Below, one piece after another: positions 29,108 to 38,139 of a stretch of 64,000 nucleotides of DNA. The notes under the pieces were generated by a model. The model was given only the letters and a program-made list of their open reading frames with translations. It was not told where the DNA came from and did not search any database. Numbering within the stretch: position 1 is the stretch's first letter; each line of letters opens with the position of its first letter. Source of the DNA: Bacteroidales bacterium (GTDB taxonomy: Bacteria; Bacteroidota; Bacteroidia; Bacteroidales; UBA12077); contig DAOWGM010000003.1 of assembly GCA_030637515.1 (NCBI GenBank), positions 1 through 64,000 on the forward strand, in the 5' to 3' direction. The translations under genes and the position numbers were made by a program.

Positions 29108-30046
29108 ATGAACAAGAATATTTTAAACTATATATTTCTTTCTCTAAAAGGATTTGCAATGGGAGCCGCAAATGTTATTCCAGGTGTTTCCGGTGGTACA
29201 ATTGCCTTAATTACAGGTGTTTTTGAACGACTAATAAATGCAATAAAATCCTTTAATATTGTGGCAATTAGATTGTTGTTTAAAGGAAAAATCAAAGAGT
29301 TAATAAAGTACATTGATTTGTGGTTTTTAATTGCTGTTTTTTCAGGAATGATTATAAGTGTTATTTCGCTGGCGAGAGTTTTAAAATATTTATTCGAAAG
29401 TTATCCGGTATTTATTTGGTCTTTTTTCTTTGGTTTAATACTTGCATCCGTTTTTTATGTTGGTAAAACAATTCAAAAAGTAAACTTCGGTGTTATTCTG
29501 TTTTTTATAATCGGAACTGCATTGGCAGTATCTATTTCTTTAATGGAACCTGCAACACAAAACGATTCATTCTTTTATTTAGTAATATGTGGCGTAGTAG
29601 CTATTTGTAGTATGATATTACCCGGTTTATCCGGTTCATATGTATTAATTCTTATGGGAAACTATGAGTTAGTAATGATTGATTCTGTCAATAACGCTGA
29701 TTTAGGAATATTAATTCCGGTTATTATTGGTGCTATTGTCGGTTTAATTGCATTTTCACATCTATTATCATGGATTTATAAAAAATATAAAGATCAAACA
29801 ATATCTATATTAACAGGGTTTATTCTTGGTTCATTAGGAGTATTGTGGCCATGGAAAAATGAGAATTTCTTACTTGATGCTGCAGGTAATTTTATTCTAA
29901 AGAACGGTGATAAAATACCACAAGTAGCAACAAAATATATTCCTGATTCATTTAATAAAGAAGTAATTATTGCTATACTTTTAATGCTGTCAGGAATAAT
30001 TGTCATATCTTTAATCGAGAAAATTGCAGCTAAATATAGTAAATGA
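29108..30046 (+). CDS. DUF368 polyprenyl-phosphate flippase (PopT type)
   Basis: Inner-membrane protein of 312 residues with about eight helices. The start FAMGAANVIPGVSGGT and the later ILPGLSGSYVLILMG are the paired signatures of DUF368. Family members (PopT) have been reported to recycle undecaprenyl phosphate across the membrane for peptidoglycan and O-antigen synthesis (established knowledge of the family). The last bases overlap the start of aroE (ATGA), so the two are translationally coupled. No functional link to shikimate synthesis is evident. Confidence 0.88.
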   Translation: MNKNILNYIFLSLKGFAMGAANVIPGVSGGTIALITGVFERLINAIKSFNIVAIRLLFKGKIKELIKYIDLWFLIAVFSGMIISVISLARVLKYLFESYPVFIWSFFFGLILASVFYVGKTIQKVNFGVILFFIIGTALAVSISLMEPATQNDSFFYLVICGVVAICSMILPGLSGSYVLILMGNYELVMIDSVNNADLGILIPVIIGAIVGLIAFSHLLSWIYKKYKDQTISILTGFILGSLGVLWPWKNENFLLDAAGNFILKNGDKIPQVATKYIPDSFNKEVIIAILLMLSGIIVISLIEKIAAKYSK

Positions 30047-30819
30047 GATTTTTTGGATTAATAGGGAAATCACTTGAACATTCTTTTTCGCCCGTATTCT
30101 TTAAAGAAAAGTTTGAAAAAGAAGGTATTCAAGATTCTTATTATCAATTATTTCCATTAAATACAATCGACGAATTTAATCAGTTGATTAATGATTTTTC
30201 TGAACTTACCGGAGTAAACGTAACAATTCCTTATAAACAATCAATTATACAATTCCTTGACGAAATTGATGTTAATGCAAAAGAAATAGGTGCAGTTAAT
30301 ACCATTAAATTTGAACGTATTAATTCAAAATTAAAGCTTAAAGGTTATAATACAGATTATCTTGGATTTATTGACAGTTTAAAACCTTATTTAAAAGATT
30401 ATCATAAGTCTGCTTTAATTTTAGGAACTGGAGGAAGTTCATTGGCTATTGCACATGCTTTAAAGAAACTAAGTATAAACTACATTAAAGTTTCTCGTAA
30501 TCCTGTAAAAGAAGTTATGAGTTATGATTCGCTTACAGATGAAATTCTTAATGAATTTAAACTTATAATAAATACTACCCCTTTAGGAATGTTTCCGGAT
30601 GTATTGTCATATCCACAAATTCCTTACTCAGCAATTACAAAAGACCATTTATTGTTTGATTTAACATATAATCCAAATAAAACAGTGTTTCTTAAAAAGG
30701 GAGAAGAGAACGGTGCAACTATAATAAATGGAGCAGGAATGCTAATTAATCAGGCTGAATATGCCTGGAAAATATGGAATAATATTCCGTTTTCAGATTC
30801 TTCTGAAATGTTGTTGTGA
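30043..30819 (+). CDS. aroE: Shikimate dehydrogenase
   Basis: Reduces 3-dehydroshikimate with NADPH in aromatic amino acid synthesis. It has 258 residues. Substrate-binding SLEHSFSP at the N-terminus, the catalytic lysine in NVTIPYK, the aspartate region YNTDYLGF, a dinucleotide loop LILGTGGSSLAIAHAL, and the closing INGAGMLINQAEYAWKIW. The start overlaps the stop of the upstream DUF368 gene by 4 bases. The usual dinucleotide GxGGxxxA loop has Ser-Ser, as in several Bacteroidota members. Secure assignment. Confidence 0.94.
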   Translation: MRFFGLIGKSLEHSFSPVFFKEKFEKEGIQDSYYQLFPLNTIDEFNQLINDFSELTGVNVTIPYKQSIIQFLDEIDVNAKEIGAVNTIKFERINSKLKLKGYNTDYLGFIDSLKPYLKDYHKSALILGTGGSSLAIAHALKKLSINYIKVSRNPVKEVMSYDSLTDEILNEFKLIINTTPLGMFPDVLSYPQIPYSAITKDHLLFDLTYNPNKTVFLKKGEENGATIINGAGMLINQAEYAWKIWNNIPFSDSSEMLL

Positions 30820-30878
30820 AACACATTTTAGTATGACATTATTCATGTGTATTATAAGGCGAAAGCTTGATTTTTGTA

Positions 30879-30886
30879 TAACTTTG
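30879..30886 (+). promoter_or_regulatory. Predicted -7 box of the pta-ackA-ptb-buk run
   Basis: TAACTTTG fits TAnnTTTG, 37 bases before the pta ATG at 30924. No clear -33 TTTG. Confidence 0.45.
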
Positions 30887-30923
30887 TGAAAAATTTATAA
30901 TCAATATAAATAACTGATACATA

Positions 30924-31925
30924 ATGAATTTGTTAGATCAAATTAAAGAAAAAGCTAAAAAGCAAAACAAAAAAATAATTCTTCCGGAATCAACAGAAGA
31001 AAGAACATTAAAGGCAGCTGACGAATTATTAAAAGAAGGTATTGCACAAATAATTCTTACAGGTAATCCACAAGAAATTAAAAAAAGAGCAGAAGAGTTA
31101 AATCTACAGAACATTGATAAAGCTATAATTATCGATCCAATAAATCATGAAAAGAAAGAAGAGTATATTGATTTAATGGTTGAATTAAGAAAAGCAAAAG
31201 GATTAAAACGTGAGGATGCAGCAAAACTTATTGAGAATCCTTTATACCTTGCAACTTTAATGATAAAAAATGGGGATGCAGATGGTGAAGTTGCTGGTGC
31301 AGAAAATTCTACTGGTGATGTTTTACGACCTGCTTTTCAGTACGTAAAAACTAAGCCTGGATTTAGTGTAGTTTCTGGAGCATTTCTTATGATATTAAAA
31401 GATAAAGAATTTGGAGAGGACGGATTAATTGTTTTTGCAGATTGTGCTGTTCATCCAAATCCAACTGACAAAGAACTTGCAGAAATTGCGGTTGCAACAG
31501 GTGAAACTACTCGTGCAATTGCAGGTTTTGAACCAAGAATCGCAATGTTAAGCTTTTCAACAAAAGGAAGTGCTAAGCATGAAATGGTCGATAAAGTAGT
31601 TAGTGCTACTAAAATTGCGAAGGAAATGGATCCTTCATTAAAAATTGACGGAGAATTACAGGCAGATGCAGCAATTATTGAGGCAATCGGACAAAAAAAG
31701 GCTCCGGGAAGCGAAATTGCAGGTAAAGCAAACGTGCTTGTATTTCCTACTTTAGAAACAGGTAATATAGCATATAAATTGGTGCAAAGACTTGCTCATG
31801 CAGAAGCAGTTGGTCCAATATTACAAGGAATGGCGGCTCCAATTAATGATCTTTCAAGAGGTTGTTCAGTAAGCGATATTGTTAATTTAGTAGCTATAAC
31901 AGCTAATCAGGCAGCAGGAAAATAA
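30924..31925 (+). CDS. pta: Phosphate acetyltransferase
   Basis: Converts acetyl-CoA and phosphate to acetyl phosphate, which AckA turns into acetate and ATP. The 333-residue length is that of the short single-domain Pta. It shows KIILPESTEERTLKAA at the start, GDADGEVAGAENSTGDVLRPA, FADCAVHPNPT, and the conserved end NVLVFPTLETGNIAYKLVQR with GPILQGMAAPINDLSRG. It is first of four same-strand acyl-phosphate genes, 29 bases before ackA. Confidence 0.96.
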   Translation: MNLLDQIKEKAKKQNKKIILPESTEERTLKAADELLKEGIAQIILTGNPQEIKKRAEELNLQNIDKAIIIDPINHEKKEEYIDLMVELRKAKGLKREDAAKLIENPLYLATLMIKNGDADGEVAGAENSTGDVLRPAFQYVKTKPGFSVVSGAFLMILKDKEFGEDGLIVFADCAVHPNPTDKELAEIAVATGETTRAIAGFEPRIAMLSFSTKGSAKHEMVDKVVSATKIAKEMDPSLKIDGELQADAAIIEAIGQKKAPGSEIAGKANVLVFPTLETGNIAYKLVQRLAHAEAVGPILQGMAAPINDLSRGCSVSDIVNLVAITANQAAGK

Positions 31926-31954
31926 TTTAAACGATATAAACTATATTAATTCAA

Positions 31955-33166
31955 ATGAAAATTTTAATATTAAATTGTGGTAGTTCTTCAATAAAGTATC
32001 AATTCTTAAATATGAATAGTTCTGAAGATGCAGAAATTCTTGCTAAAGGAATTGTTGAAAGAATTGGTATATCCAATGGCGAACTAACGCATAAAACCCA
32101 TGACAATAAAAAATATTCTATAACAACTGAAATTCCTGATCATACAAAAGGAATTGATTTGATTTTGGAATCATTGTTATCTAAAGATCACGGTGTTATT
32201 GGAAATATTGAAGAGATAGCTGCGGTTGGACATAGAGTTGCTCATGGAGGTCAGTATTTTAAAGAAAGCGCATTAGTTACGAAAGATGTTAAGGAAAAAA
32301 TTGAAGAATGTATTGAATTAGCTCCTTTACATAACCCAGCTAACCTTAAAGGGATTCTGGCAATGGAAAAAGTATTGCCTGTAGTTTCTCAAGTAGTAGT
32401 TTTTGATACTTCTTTCCATCAAACAATGGAACCAAAAGCATTTTTATACGGATTACCTTACGAATATTATGAAAAGTACAAAGTAAGAAGATATGGTTTT
32501 CATGGTACAAGCCATAAGTTTGTTGCAAAAAAGGCATGTAAACTTGCAGGATGGGACTGGAAAGAGAAAAAAGTAATATCTTGTCATTTAGGAAACGGAG
32601 CTTCTATTGCAGCAATTAAAAATGGCGAATCTGTTGATACTTCAATGGGATTTACACCAGTTGAAGGTTTAATGATGGGGACAAGAGCCGGAAATCTGGA
32701 TCTGGGTGCTTTGTTGTTTATTGCAGAAAAAGAAGATCTTACTATTCAGGATACGAATAATATGATAAACAAACGTAGTGGTATTCTTGGTGTATCAGGT
32801 ATTTCTTCAGATATGAGAGATATTGAAAAAGCTATTTCTGAAGGAAACGAAAGAGCAAAAATTGCTTTTGATATGTTTGCTTACCGTGTGAAAAAATTTA
32901 TTGGTTCGTATGCCGCTGCAATGGGTGGTGTAGATCTAATATTGTTCACTGGAGGAATTGGAGAAAATGGCTGGGATATGAGACGTGATGTATGTGTTGA
33001 CTTGGGATTTCTTGGTGTAGACTTTGATGTTGAAAAAAATGATAAAAGCCGGGGAGAGGATCTTGAAATTACAAAACCAGATAGTAAAACTAAAGTTTTT
33101 GTAGTTACAACTAATGAAGAACTTGTAATTGCTCAGGATACACAAAAAATTGTTAGTAGTTTATAA
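31955..33166 (+). CDS. ackA: Acetate kinase
   Basis: Makes ATP from acetyl phosphate. The 403 residues show all signatures of the ASKHA-fold acid kinases: ILNCGSSSIKYQF, VGHRVAHGG, VVFDTSFHQTM, YGFHGTSHKFV, CHLGNGASIAAI, GTRAGNLDLG and LFTGGIGENG. It follows pta by 29 bases and precedes ptb by 34, so the four genes are probably one transcript. Confidence 0.97.
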   Translation: MKILILNCGSSSIKYQFLNMNSSEDAEILAKGIVERIGISNGELTHKTHDNKKYSITTEIPDHTKGIDLILESLLSKDHGVIGNIEEIAAVGHRVAHGGQYFKESALVTKDVKEKIEECIELAPLHNPANLKGILAMEKVLPVVSQVVVFDTSFHQTMEPKAFLYGLPYEYYEKYKVRRYGFHGTSHKFVAKKACKLAGWDWKEKKVISCHLGNGASIAAIKNGESVDTSMGFTPVEGLMMGTRAGNLDLGALLFIAEKEDLTIQDTNNMINKRSGILGVSGISSDMRDIEKAISEGNERAKIAFDMFAYRVKKFIGSYAAAMGGVDLILFTGGIGENGWDMRRDVCVDLGFLGVDFDVEKNDKSRGEDLEITKPDSKTKVFVVTTNEELVIAQDTQKIVSSL

Positions 33167-33200
33167 TTTTCTTTTAGAATAAACATTAAAATAACAAATA

Positions 33201-34097
33201 ATGATATTAAAATCATTAAGCGATATAGTAAATATTGCAAAGCAAAAGGAAACAAGGAGATTAGCAGTTGCAGCAGCAGCCGATAAACCTGTTCTAAAAG
33301 CGGTGATGAATGCTTATAAGGAAGGTATAATAATCCCTGTTTTAGTTGGTAATAAGTCTGAAATAGAAAGAATCAGTAAAGAGATTAATTTTGATCTTAC
33401 AGGGATTGAAATTCATGAAGAAAATAATCCTGCAATTTCTGCAATTAAAGCTGTAGCTTTAATAAAAGATGGAAAAGCTGATATTTTAATGAAAGGCCTT
33501 GTAAGCACGGCACCTTTATTAAAAGCGGTACTTGATAAAGGTAAAGGATTACGAAAAAAAGCTACCTTAAGTCATTTTGCATTAATTGAATCGCCTTATT
33601 ATCATAAGCTTATAGGTGTAACTGATGCGGGAATGAATATACTTCCTGAGTTTAACGAAAAAGTGAATATAGTACATAATGCAGTTGAAGTATTTCATCG
33701 TTTAGGTAATACTAACCCGAAAGTTGCGGTTATAGGACCATTAGAAGTTGTTAATCCTAAAATTGAAGCAACAACACACGCTGCAATGTTAACTGTAATG
33801 AATAGTAGAGGTCAGATTCCAGGATGTATTATTGACGGTCCGTTTGCAATTGATAATGCTGTTTCAAAAGCGGCAGCAGAGCATAAAGGTATTAAGAGTG
33901 ATGTTGCAGGTGATGCGGATGTTCTAATTGCACCGGATTTAAATAGTGGAAATATTCTTTATAAAACTTTAATGTTTATGGGTGGGAGCACATCAGCCGC
34001 TGTAATTATGGGAGCAAAAGTGCCAATTGTATTAACTTCACGTGCAGATGAAGATAAAAGTAAAATGATGTCAATAGCATTGGCAGCTGCAATGTAG
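33201..34097 (+). CDS. ptb: Phosphate butyryltransferase
   Basis: Exchanges CoA for phosphate on butyryl-CoA or a branched acyl-CoA. The 298-residue product belongs to the PTA/PTB fold and differs from the pta above in length and motif set: ADILMKGLVSTAPLLKAVL, LIGVTDAGMNILP, EVVNPKIEATTHAAML and DVLIAPDLNSGNILYKTL. Its partner buk follows after 35 bases. The acyl group cannot be decided from sequence. Confidence 0.93.
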   Translation: MILKSLSDIVNIAKQKETRRLAVAAAADKPVLKAVMNAYKEGIIIPVLVGNKSEIERISKEINFDLTGIEIHEENNPAISAIKAVALIKDGKADILMKGLVSTAPLLKAVLDKGKGLRKKATLSHFALIESPYYHKLIGVTDAGMNILPEFNEKVNIVHNAVEVFHRLGNTNPKVAVIGPLEVVNPKIEATTHAAMLTVMNSRGQIPGCIIDGPFAIDNAVSKAAAEHKGIKSDVAGDADVLIAPDLNSGNILYKTLMFMGGSTSAAVIMGAKVPIVLTSRADEDKSKMMSIALAAAM

Positions 34098-34132
34098 AAT
34101 ATGTAATTATTAAAAAGAAAAAATATATTATT

Positions 34133-35209
34133 ATGGACGAACAAAGAATTTTAGCGATTAATCCTGGTTCAACATCAACAAAGATTGCTGTTTATCAAGG
34201 ATCAAAATCGATTTTCTTAAAAAATATTAAACATACTGCTGAAGATTTACAATCATTTAAAGGTATTGTTGATCAGTTTGCTTTTAGAAAAGATATTATT
34301 CTAAAAGAACTAAAAGAAGCAGAAATTAGAATTGATTTAATTACTGCTATAGTTGGTCGTGGTGGATTAGTTAAGCCAATTGAGTCTGGTGTTTACGAAG
34401 TGAATGATGCATTGCTTAATGATTTACACGAAAGTAAATTAGGAGAACATGCGAGCAACTTAGGTGGATTAATTGCAAATGATATTGCAAAATCTTTAGG
34501 AACTGCACGTGCATTTATTGCAGATCCAGTTGTTGTAGACGAAATGGAAGATGTAGCTCGTTTTACAGGACATCCAGAATTTGTTCGTCACTCAATTTTT
34601 CATGCTTTAAATCAAAAAGCTACAGCAAGGAAATATGCAAAATCAGTTGATACACCTTACGAAGAGCTTAACTTAATTGTTGCCCATTTAGGTGGTGGTA
34701 TTTCTGTTGGAGCTCATAAAAAAGGTCGTGTTATTGATGTAAATAATGCTCTTGATGGTGATGGACCATTTTCTCCTGAAAGAACAGGAACTCTGCCTTG
34801 CGGACAAGTAGCTACATTATGTTTTAGTGGTGAATACACTCACGATCAGGTAAAAAAGATGATAAAAGGTGAAGGTGGTTTTGTTTCTTATCTTGGTACT
34901 AATGACGCATACGAAGTTGAAATGAGAGTAAAAGACGGAGATGCTGAAGCTAAGAAGGTACATGATGCTATTGCATACCAATTAGGTAGAGAAGTAGGAT
35001 CTTTAAGCACTGTTTTAAAAGGTGAAGTTGATGCTATTATATTTACAGGTGGAATGGCATACGACCAGGGTTTAATTGGTTATATTAAGGAAATGGTAAG
35101 TTTTATTGCTCCTGTTATTGTTTATCCTGGTGAAGATGAAATGGAAGCTCTTGCTATGAATGGATATATGGTAATGAAAGGCGAAGTTGAGCCTAAAGTT
35201 TACGTATAA
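34133..35209 (+). CDS. buk: Butyrate kinase
   Basis: Forms ATP and butyrate (or a branched acid) from the acyl phosphate. The 358 residues show ILAINPGSTSTKIAVY at the N-terminus, VGRGGLVKPI, DPVVVDEMED, HLGGGISVGAHKKGR, DGDGPFSPERTGTLP and FTGGMAYDQG. It is distinguished from acetate kinase by the NPGSTSTK start and shorter length. Last of the four-gene run; a terminator follows. Confidence 0.95.
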   Translation: MDEQRILAINPGSTSTKIAVYQGSKSIFLKNIKHTAEDLQSFKGIVDQFAFRKDIILKELKEAEIRIDLITAIVGRGGLVKPIESGVYEVNDALLNDLHESKLGEHASNLGGLIANDIAKSLGTARAFIADPVVVDEMEDVARFTGHPEFVRHSIFHALNQKATARKYAKSVDTPYEELNLIVAHLGGGISVGAHKKGRVIDVNNALDGDGPFSPERTGTLPCGQVATLCFSGEYTHDQVKKMIKGEGGFVSYLGTNDAYEVEMRVKDGDAEAKKVHDAIAYQLGREVGSLSTVLKGEVDAIIFTGGMAYDQGLIGYIKEMVSFIAPVIVYPGEDEMEALAMNGYMVMKGEVEPKVYV

Positions 35210-35230
35210 TCTTTATATAAATAATATTGA

Positions 35231-35258
35231 AAAGGCATCTATTAAGATGCCTTTTTTT
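35231..35258. terminator. Bidirectional terminator after buk
   Basis: Perfect ten-pair stem AAAGGCATCT / AGATGCCTTT with ATTA loop and T-run. It also serves the convergent minus-strand dehydrogenase gene ending at 35257. Confidence 0.9.
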
Positions 35259-35970
35259 ATGGAGTTGAAAGACTTACCGGAATAATTTTACCATTAAAAT
35301 ATTTTGATCCGTTTAAAGCAAAATCAGCTATGAATTTTGCCATTTCATTTGCACTTAAAGGTGCTTCATAATCAGGAAAAGCCGTTTTTAACATTTCAGT
35401 ATTTACAGCACCTAAAGCAAGGCAATTGAACTTAATATTTTCATTTTTAAATTCTTCTGCCAGGCATTCTGTTAAACTTGCCAATGCAGCTTTAGCCGAA
35501 CTATAAAACGATAATCCTGAAAATTTAGAACTTCCCTGAAAACCACCCATGCTTGAAATATTAACTACATGCTTAATATTTCCTTCTTTAAGCATTGGAA
35601 TCAAATCTTGAATAAGAACTGAGTGACTCATAAAATTGACATTAAATGTCTTAATTATTTCATGAGTACTTGTATCTGTAAACGGCTTATTAATGAGGAA
35701 TCCAGCATTGTTAATTAAAATGTCAATAGTATTTATATGCTTATTTATTTCATTTTTCAATTCATTTTTTACCTTTTCAGGATTTTCAATATCGAATACG
35801 ATAAATTTAAGTTTGCTTTTTAAATTCTGCTTAATACATTCATTTTTTAAATCCTGAAGCTTATTTTCACTTCTTGCAATAGCAATTACAGTATTATCTG
35901 AATCTTTTGCAAAAATTTTAGCTAACTCAAATCCAATTCCTTTACTTGCACCTGTAATAACAATATTCAT
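35257..35970 (-). CDS. Short-chain dehydrogenase/reductase
   Basis: Soluble NAD(P)-dependent oxidoreductase of 237 residues, classical SDR type. The cofactor loop is TGASKGIGFELAK, the NAG motif is in ILINNAGFL, and the catalytic triad is in VNISSMGG (Ser) and YSSAKAAL (Tyr and Lys). Substrate unknown. It is a single minus-strand gene that shares its end with the buk terminator. No neighbours point to a pathway. Confidence 0.9.
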   Translation of the reverse strand: MNIVITGASKGIGFELAKIFAKDSDNTVIAIARSENKLQDLKNECIKQNLKSKLKFIVFDIENPEKVKNELKNEINKHINTIDILINNAGFLINKPFTDTSTHEIIKTFNVNFMSHSVLIQDLIPMLKEGNIKHVVNISSMGGFQGSSKFSGLSFYSSAKAALASLTECLAEEFKNENIKFNCLALGAVNTEMLKTAFPDYEAPLSANEMAKFIADFALNGSKYFNGKIIPVSLSTP

Positions 35971-36027
35971 AATAATTATTATATTTAAATAAATATTCAG
36001 GGAATTTAAAGATTTTTTATGATTTAT

Positions 36028-36035
36028 TAAATTTG
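36028..36035 (+). promoter_or_regulatory. Predicted -7 box of the 36057 gene
   Basis: TAAATTTG fits TAnnTTTG and gives a leader of about 15 bases before the ATG at 36057. Confidence 0.4.
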
Positions 36036-36056
36036 TAGTGCATAAAACATAATAAA

Positions 36057-36659
36057 ATGAAGAAAAAATATATAGTTCTCCTTATTCTTCAGGTGTTATT
36101 ATTAAGTAACCTTCAATTGTATAGTCAGGGAAAAAGAAAATCGCAGACTAAGGATACTGAAAATAAACCATATTTATTTTGGGGAGGAGCCTTGTGGGCA
36201 GGAATTGGAACATATACTTATGTTGATGTAAATGTAATATTTGGTTCACAGTTAACAGATAGGTTGAGTCTTGGTATTATGGGGAAATATCAATATTACA
36301 AAGATAAAAGAGCTATAGGTGGTGATTTTGAAACTAATGTTTACGGTGGAAGTCTTTTTTCTCAGTATGCTGTTATTAAAGATTTCAGAAATTTGTTTCA
36401 GGTAAAAGGTCATGGTGGTATTATGGCTCATGCTGAATATGAGTTTCTTAATACGAAATATAACTATCTTTATTTTAATGTTTCTGATTCTGAAAAAGGG
36501 CGATATTGGTTAAATAATGTTCTTATTGGAGGTGGATATTTTCAGCATATGGGAAAAAGAAGCAAAACTTTTATTGTTCTTTTATGGAATGCAACGAAAA
36601 CTGTAGATAATCCATACACATATCCTCAACTAAGAATAGGATTTACAAGTTCTTTTTAA
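36057..36659 (+). CDS. Predicted outer-membrane beta-barrel protein
   Basis: A 200-residue exported protein with a signal peptide (cleavage after QLYSQG-like end, near residue 25). The mature part alternates hydrophobic and polar residues (WGGALWAGIGTYTYVDVNV, SLGIMGKYQYYKD, GSLFSQYAVIKD) and ends in aromatic F, which is the pattern of a small barrel. No family is recognised. The stop overlaps the stop of the convergent receiver gene by 4 bases. Confidence 0.72.
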   Translation: MKKKYIVLLILQVLLLSNLQLYSQGKRKSQTKDTENKPYLFWGGALWAGIGTYTYVDVNVIFGSQLTDRLSLGIMGKYQYYKDKRAIGGDFETNVYGGSLFSQYAVIKDFRNLFQVKGHGGIMAHAEYEFLNTKYNYLYFNVSDSEKGRYWLNNVLIGGGYFQHMGKRSKTFIVLLWNATKTVDNPYTYPQLRIGFTSSF

Positions 36660-37033
36660 TCTGTAATAAACCTTGACATTTTAATTAACAAATTCTCTGG
36701 GCGAATTGGTTTGGAGATATAATCGTCACAGCCAGCATTTGTACTTGCTTCTTCATCTTCTTCCATTGCATAAGCTGTTTGTGCAATTATGGGTAAATTA
36801 GGATAGTCTTTTTTAATCTCTATAGTAGCTTCTAAACCATTTAAATCAGGCATTTTGATATCCATTAAAACGATATCAACTTTTTCTGAGTAGCAAATAT
36901 CAATTGTTTCTTGTCCGGTTTTTGTCCAGATTATTTTAGCTTTTGTGGGTTTTAAAACTGCCTTTAAAAACAAATAATTTATTTGTTCATCTTCAGCAAT
37001 AACAACAACTATATTTTCCCAGTTTCTAAACAT
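36656..37033 (-). CDS. Stand-alone receiver-domain protein
   Basis: A 125-residue response regulator with only a receiver domain: acidic pocket AEDEQIN, phosphoacceptor aspartate in LMDIKMPDLNG, Thr in QTAYAM and the lysine in SKPIR. It has no output domain. The first residues (MFRNWENIVVVIAEDE) look like the linker that joins receivers to the hybrid kinases in this window (NWKNSTILIAEDE, NWENKTILIAEDE), so it may derive from the C-terminus of such a kinase. It may take phosphate from one of the orphan hybrid kinases or be a remnant. Confidence 0.9.
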   Translation of the reverse strand: MFRNWENIVVVIAEDEQINYLFLKAVLKPTKAKIIWTKTGQETIDICYSEKVDIVLMDIKMPDLNGLEATIEIKKDYPNLPIIAQTAYAMEEDEEASTNAGCDDYISKPIRPENLLIKMSRFITD

Positions 37034-37067
37034 TCTTCAAATGTAATGTTTTTTGAGGTATAAAATA

Positions 37068-37098
37068 ATAAGCGAATAATATTTTATTATTCGCTTAT
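37068..37098 (-). terminator. Hairpin after sucD
   Basis: A fourteen-pair perfect stem ATAAGCGAATAATA / TATTATTCGCTTAT with a 3-base loop lies directly downstream of sucD on the minus strand, followed by an AT-rich run with few Ts. Confidence 0.65.
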
Positions 37099-37120
37099 AA
37101 AAATATAACATTAGAATGAT

Positions 37121-37993
37121 TTAATTCTTTAAAAGCTCTAACATTTTTTTTCCAATCTCAGCAGGTGATTCAATAACGTGTATTCCACATTCTGTCATTA
37201 TTTCCATTTTTGCAGCAGCTGTATCAGCTTTACCTCCAATAATTGCACCTGCATGTCCCATTCGTCTCCCTTTTGGAGCTGTTTTTCCTGCAATAAAACC
37301 AACAACAGGTTTTGTACCATTTTCTTTAATCCAATATGCTGCATCAGCTTCCATGCTTCCACCAATTTCTCCAATTAGAATTATCCCTTTTGTTTCTGGA
37401 TCAGCCATTAATAATTGAATAGCATCCAATGTCGTAGTTCCTATTATTGGATCTCCACCAATACCTATACAAGTCGATTGACCTAATCCAACTTTTGTAA
37501 TCTGATCAACTGCTTCGTAAGTCAAAGTTCCTGAACGTGATACAATTCCAATAGATCCTCTATTGTGAATAAATCCAGGCATGATACCTACTTTTGCTTC
37601 ACCCGGAGTAATAATCCCAGGACAATTAGGACCAATCATACGGCAATCTTTATCTGCAAGAAATTCTTTTACTTTTACCATATCAGAAGTAGGAATTCCT
37701 TCCGTAATAGTAACAATTACGTTAATTCCTGCATCAGCAGCTTCCATAATGGCATCAGCACAGAATGCTGGTGGAACAAAAATAACAGAAACATCAGCAC
37801 CCGTTTTTTCAACTGCGTCCGTTACTGTATTAAAAACAGGTTTGTCGAGATGAGTTTGTCCACCTTTTCCTGGAGTAACTCCACCAACAACATTTGTTCC
37901 ATATTCGATCATTTGTTGAGCATGAAAAGTTCCCTCTCCACCTGTAAAGCCCTGAACAATTATCTTTGAATCTTTATTTACTAATACACTCAT
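37121..37993 (-). CDS. sucD: Succinate-CoA ligase, alpha subunit
   Basis: Alpha chain of succinyl-CoA synthetase, which makes succinyl-CoA or ATP/GTP. The 290 residues include the CoA-binding [42 protein letters not shown], and the phospho-histidine loop [10 protein letters not shown] near residue 243. The beta-subunit gene sucC is not adjacent; it must lie elsewhere if the enzyme is complete. It has a consensus promoter of its own, so it is monocistronic here. Confidence 0.95.
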   Translation of the reverse strand: MSVLVNKDSKIIVQGFTGGEGTFHAQQMIEYGTNVVGGVTPGKGGQTHLDKPVFNTVTDAVEKTGADVSVIFVPPAFCADAIMEAADAGINVIVTITEGIPTSDMVKVKEFLADKDCRMIGPNCPGIITPGEAKVGIMPGFIHNRGSIGIVSRSGTLTYEAVDQITKVGLGQSTCIGIGGDPIIGTTTLDAIQLLMADPETKGIILIGEIGGSMEADAAYWIKENGTKPVVGFIAGKTAPKGRRMGHAGAIIGGKADTAAAKMEIMTECGIHVIESPAEIGKKMLELLKN

Positions 37994-38019
37994 TTGTATT
38001 TATCTTTAAATTTAATGAT

Positions 38020-38049
38020 CAAAAATACATTTTTTATACTAAACACAAA
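38020..38049 (-). promoter_or_regulatory. Predicted sucD promoter
   Basis: On the minus strand, TTTG (38049-38046), 18 bases, then TATTTTTG (38027-38020), matching the Bacteroidota consensus. Leader to the ATG at 37993 about 20 bases. Confidence 0.7.
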
Positions 38050-38139
38050 AAGAATATCTATGATGAAAATTATATTCTAAAAAAACATTTGCTTTCTTTT
38101 TATGTTCGTATTTTTACAATTGAAAATTAAATAATTGAA

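Noticed and set aside
37565-37969. Plus-strand open frame of 134 codons
   Set aside because: It lies wholly inside sucD on the other strand, has an odd composition (Asn, Ser, Cys-rich) and no recognisable family.
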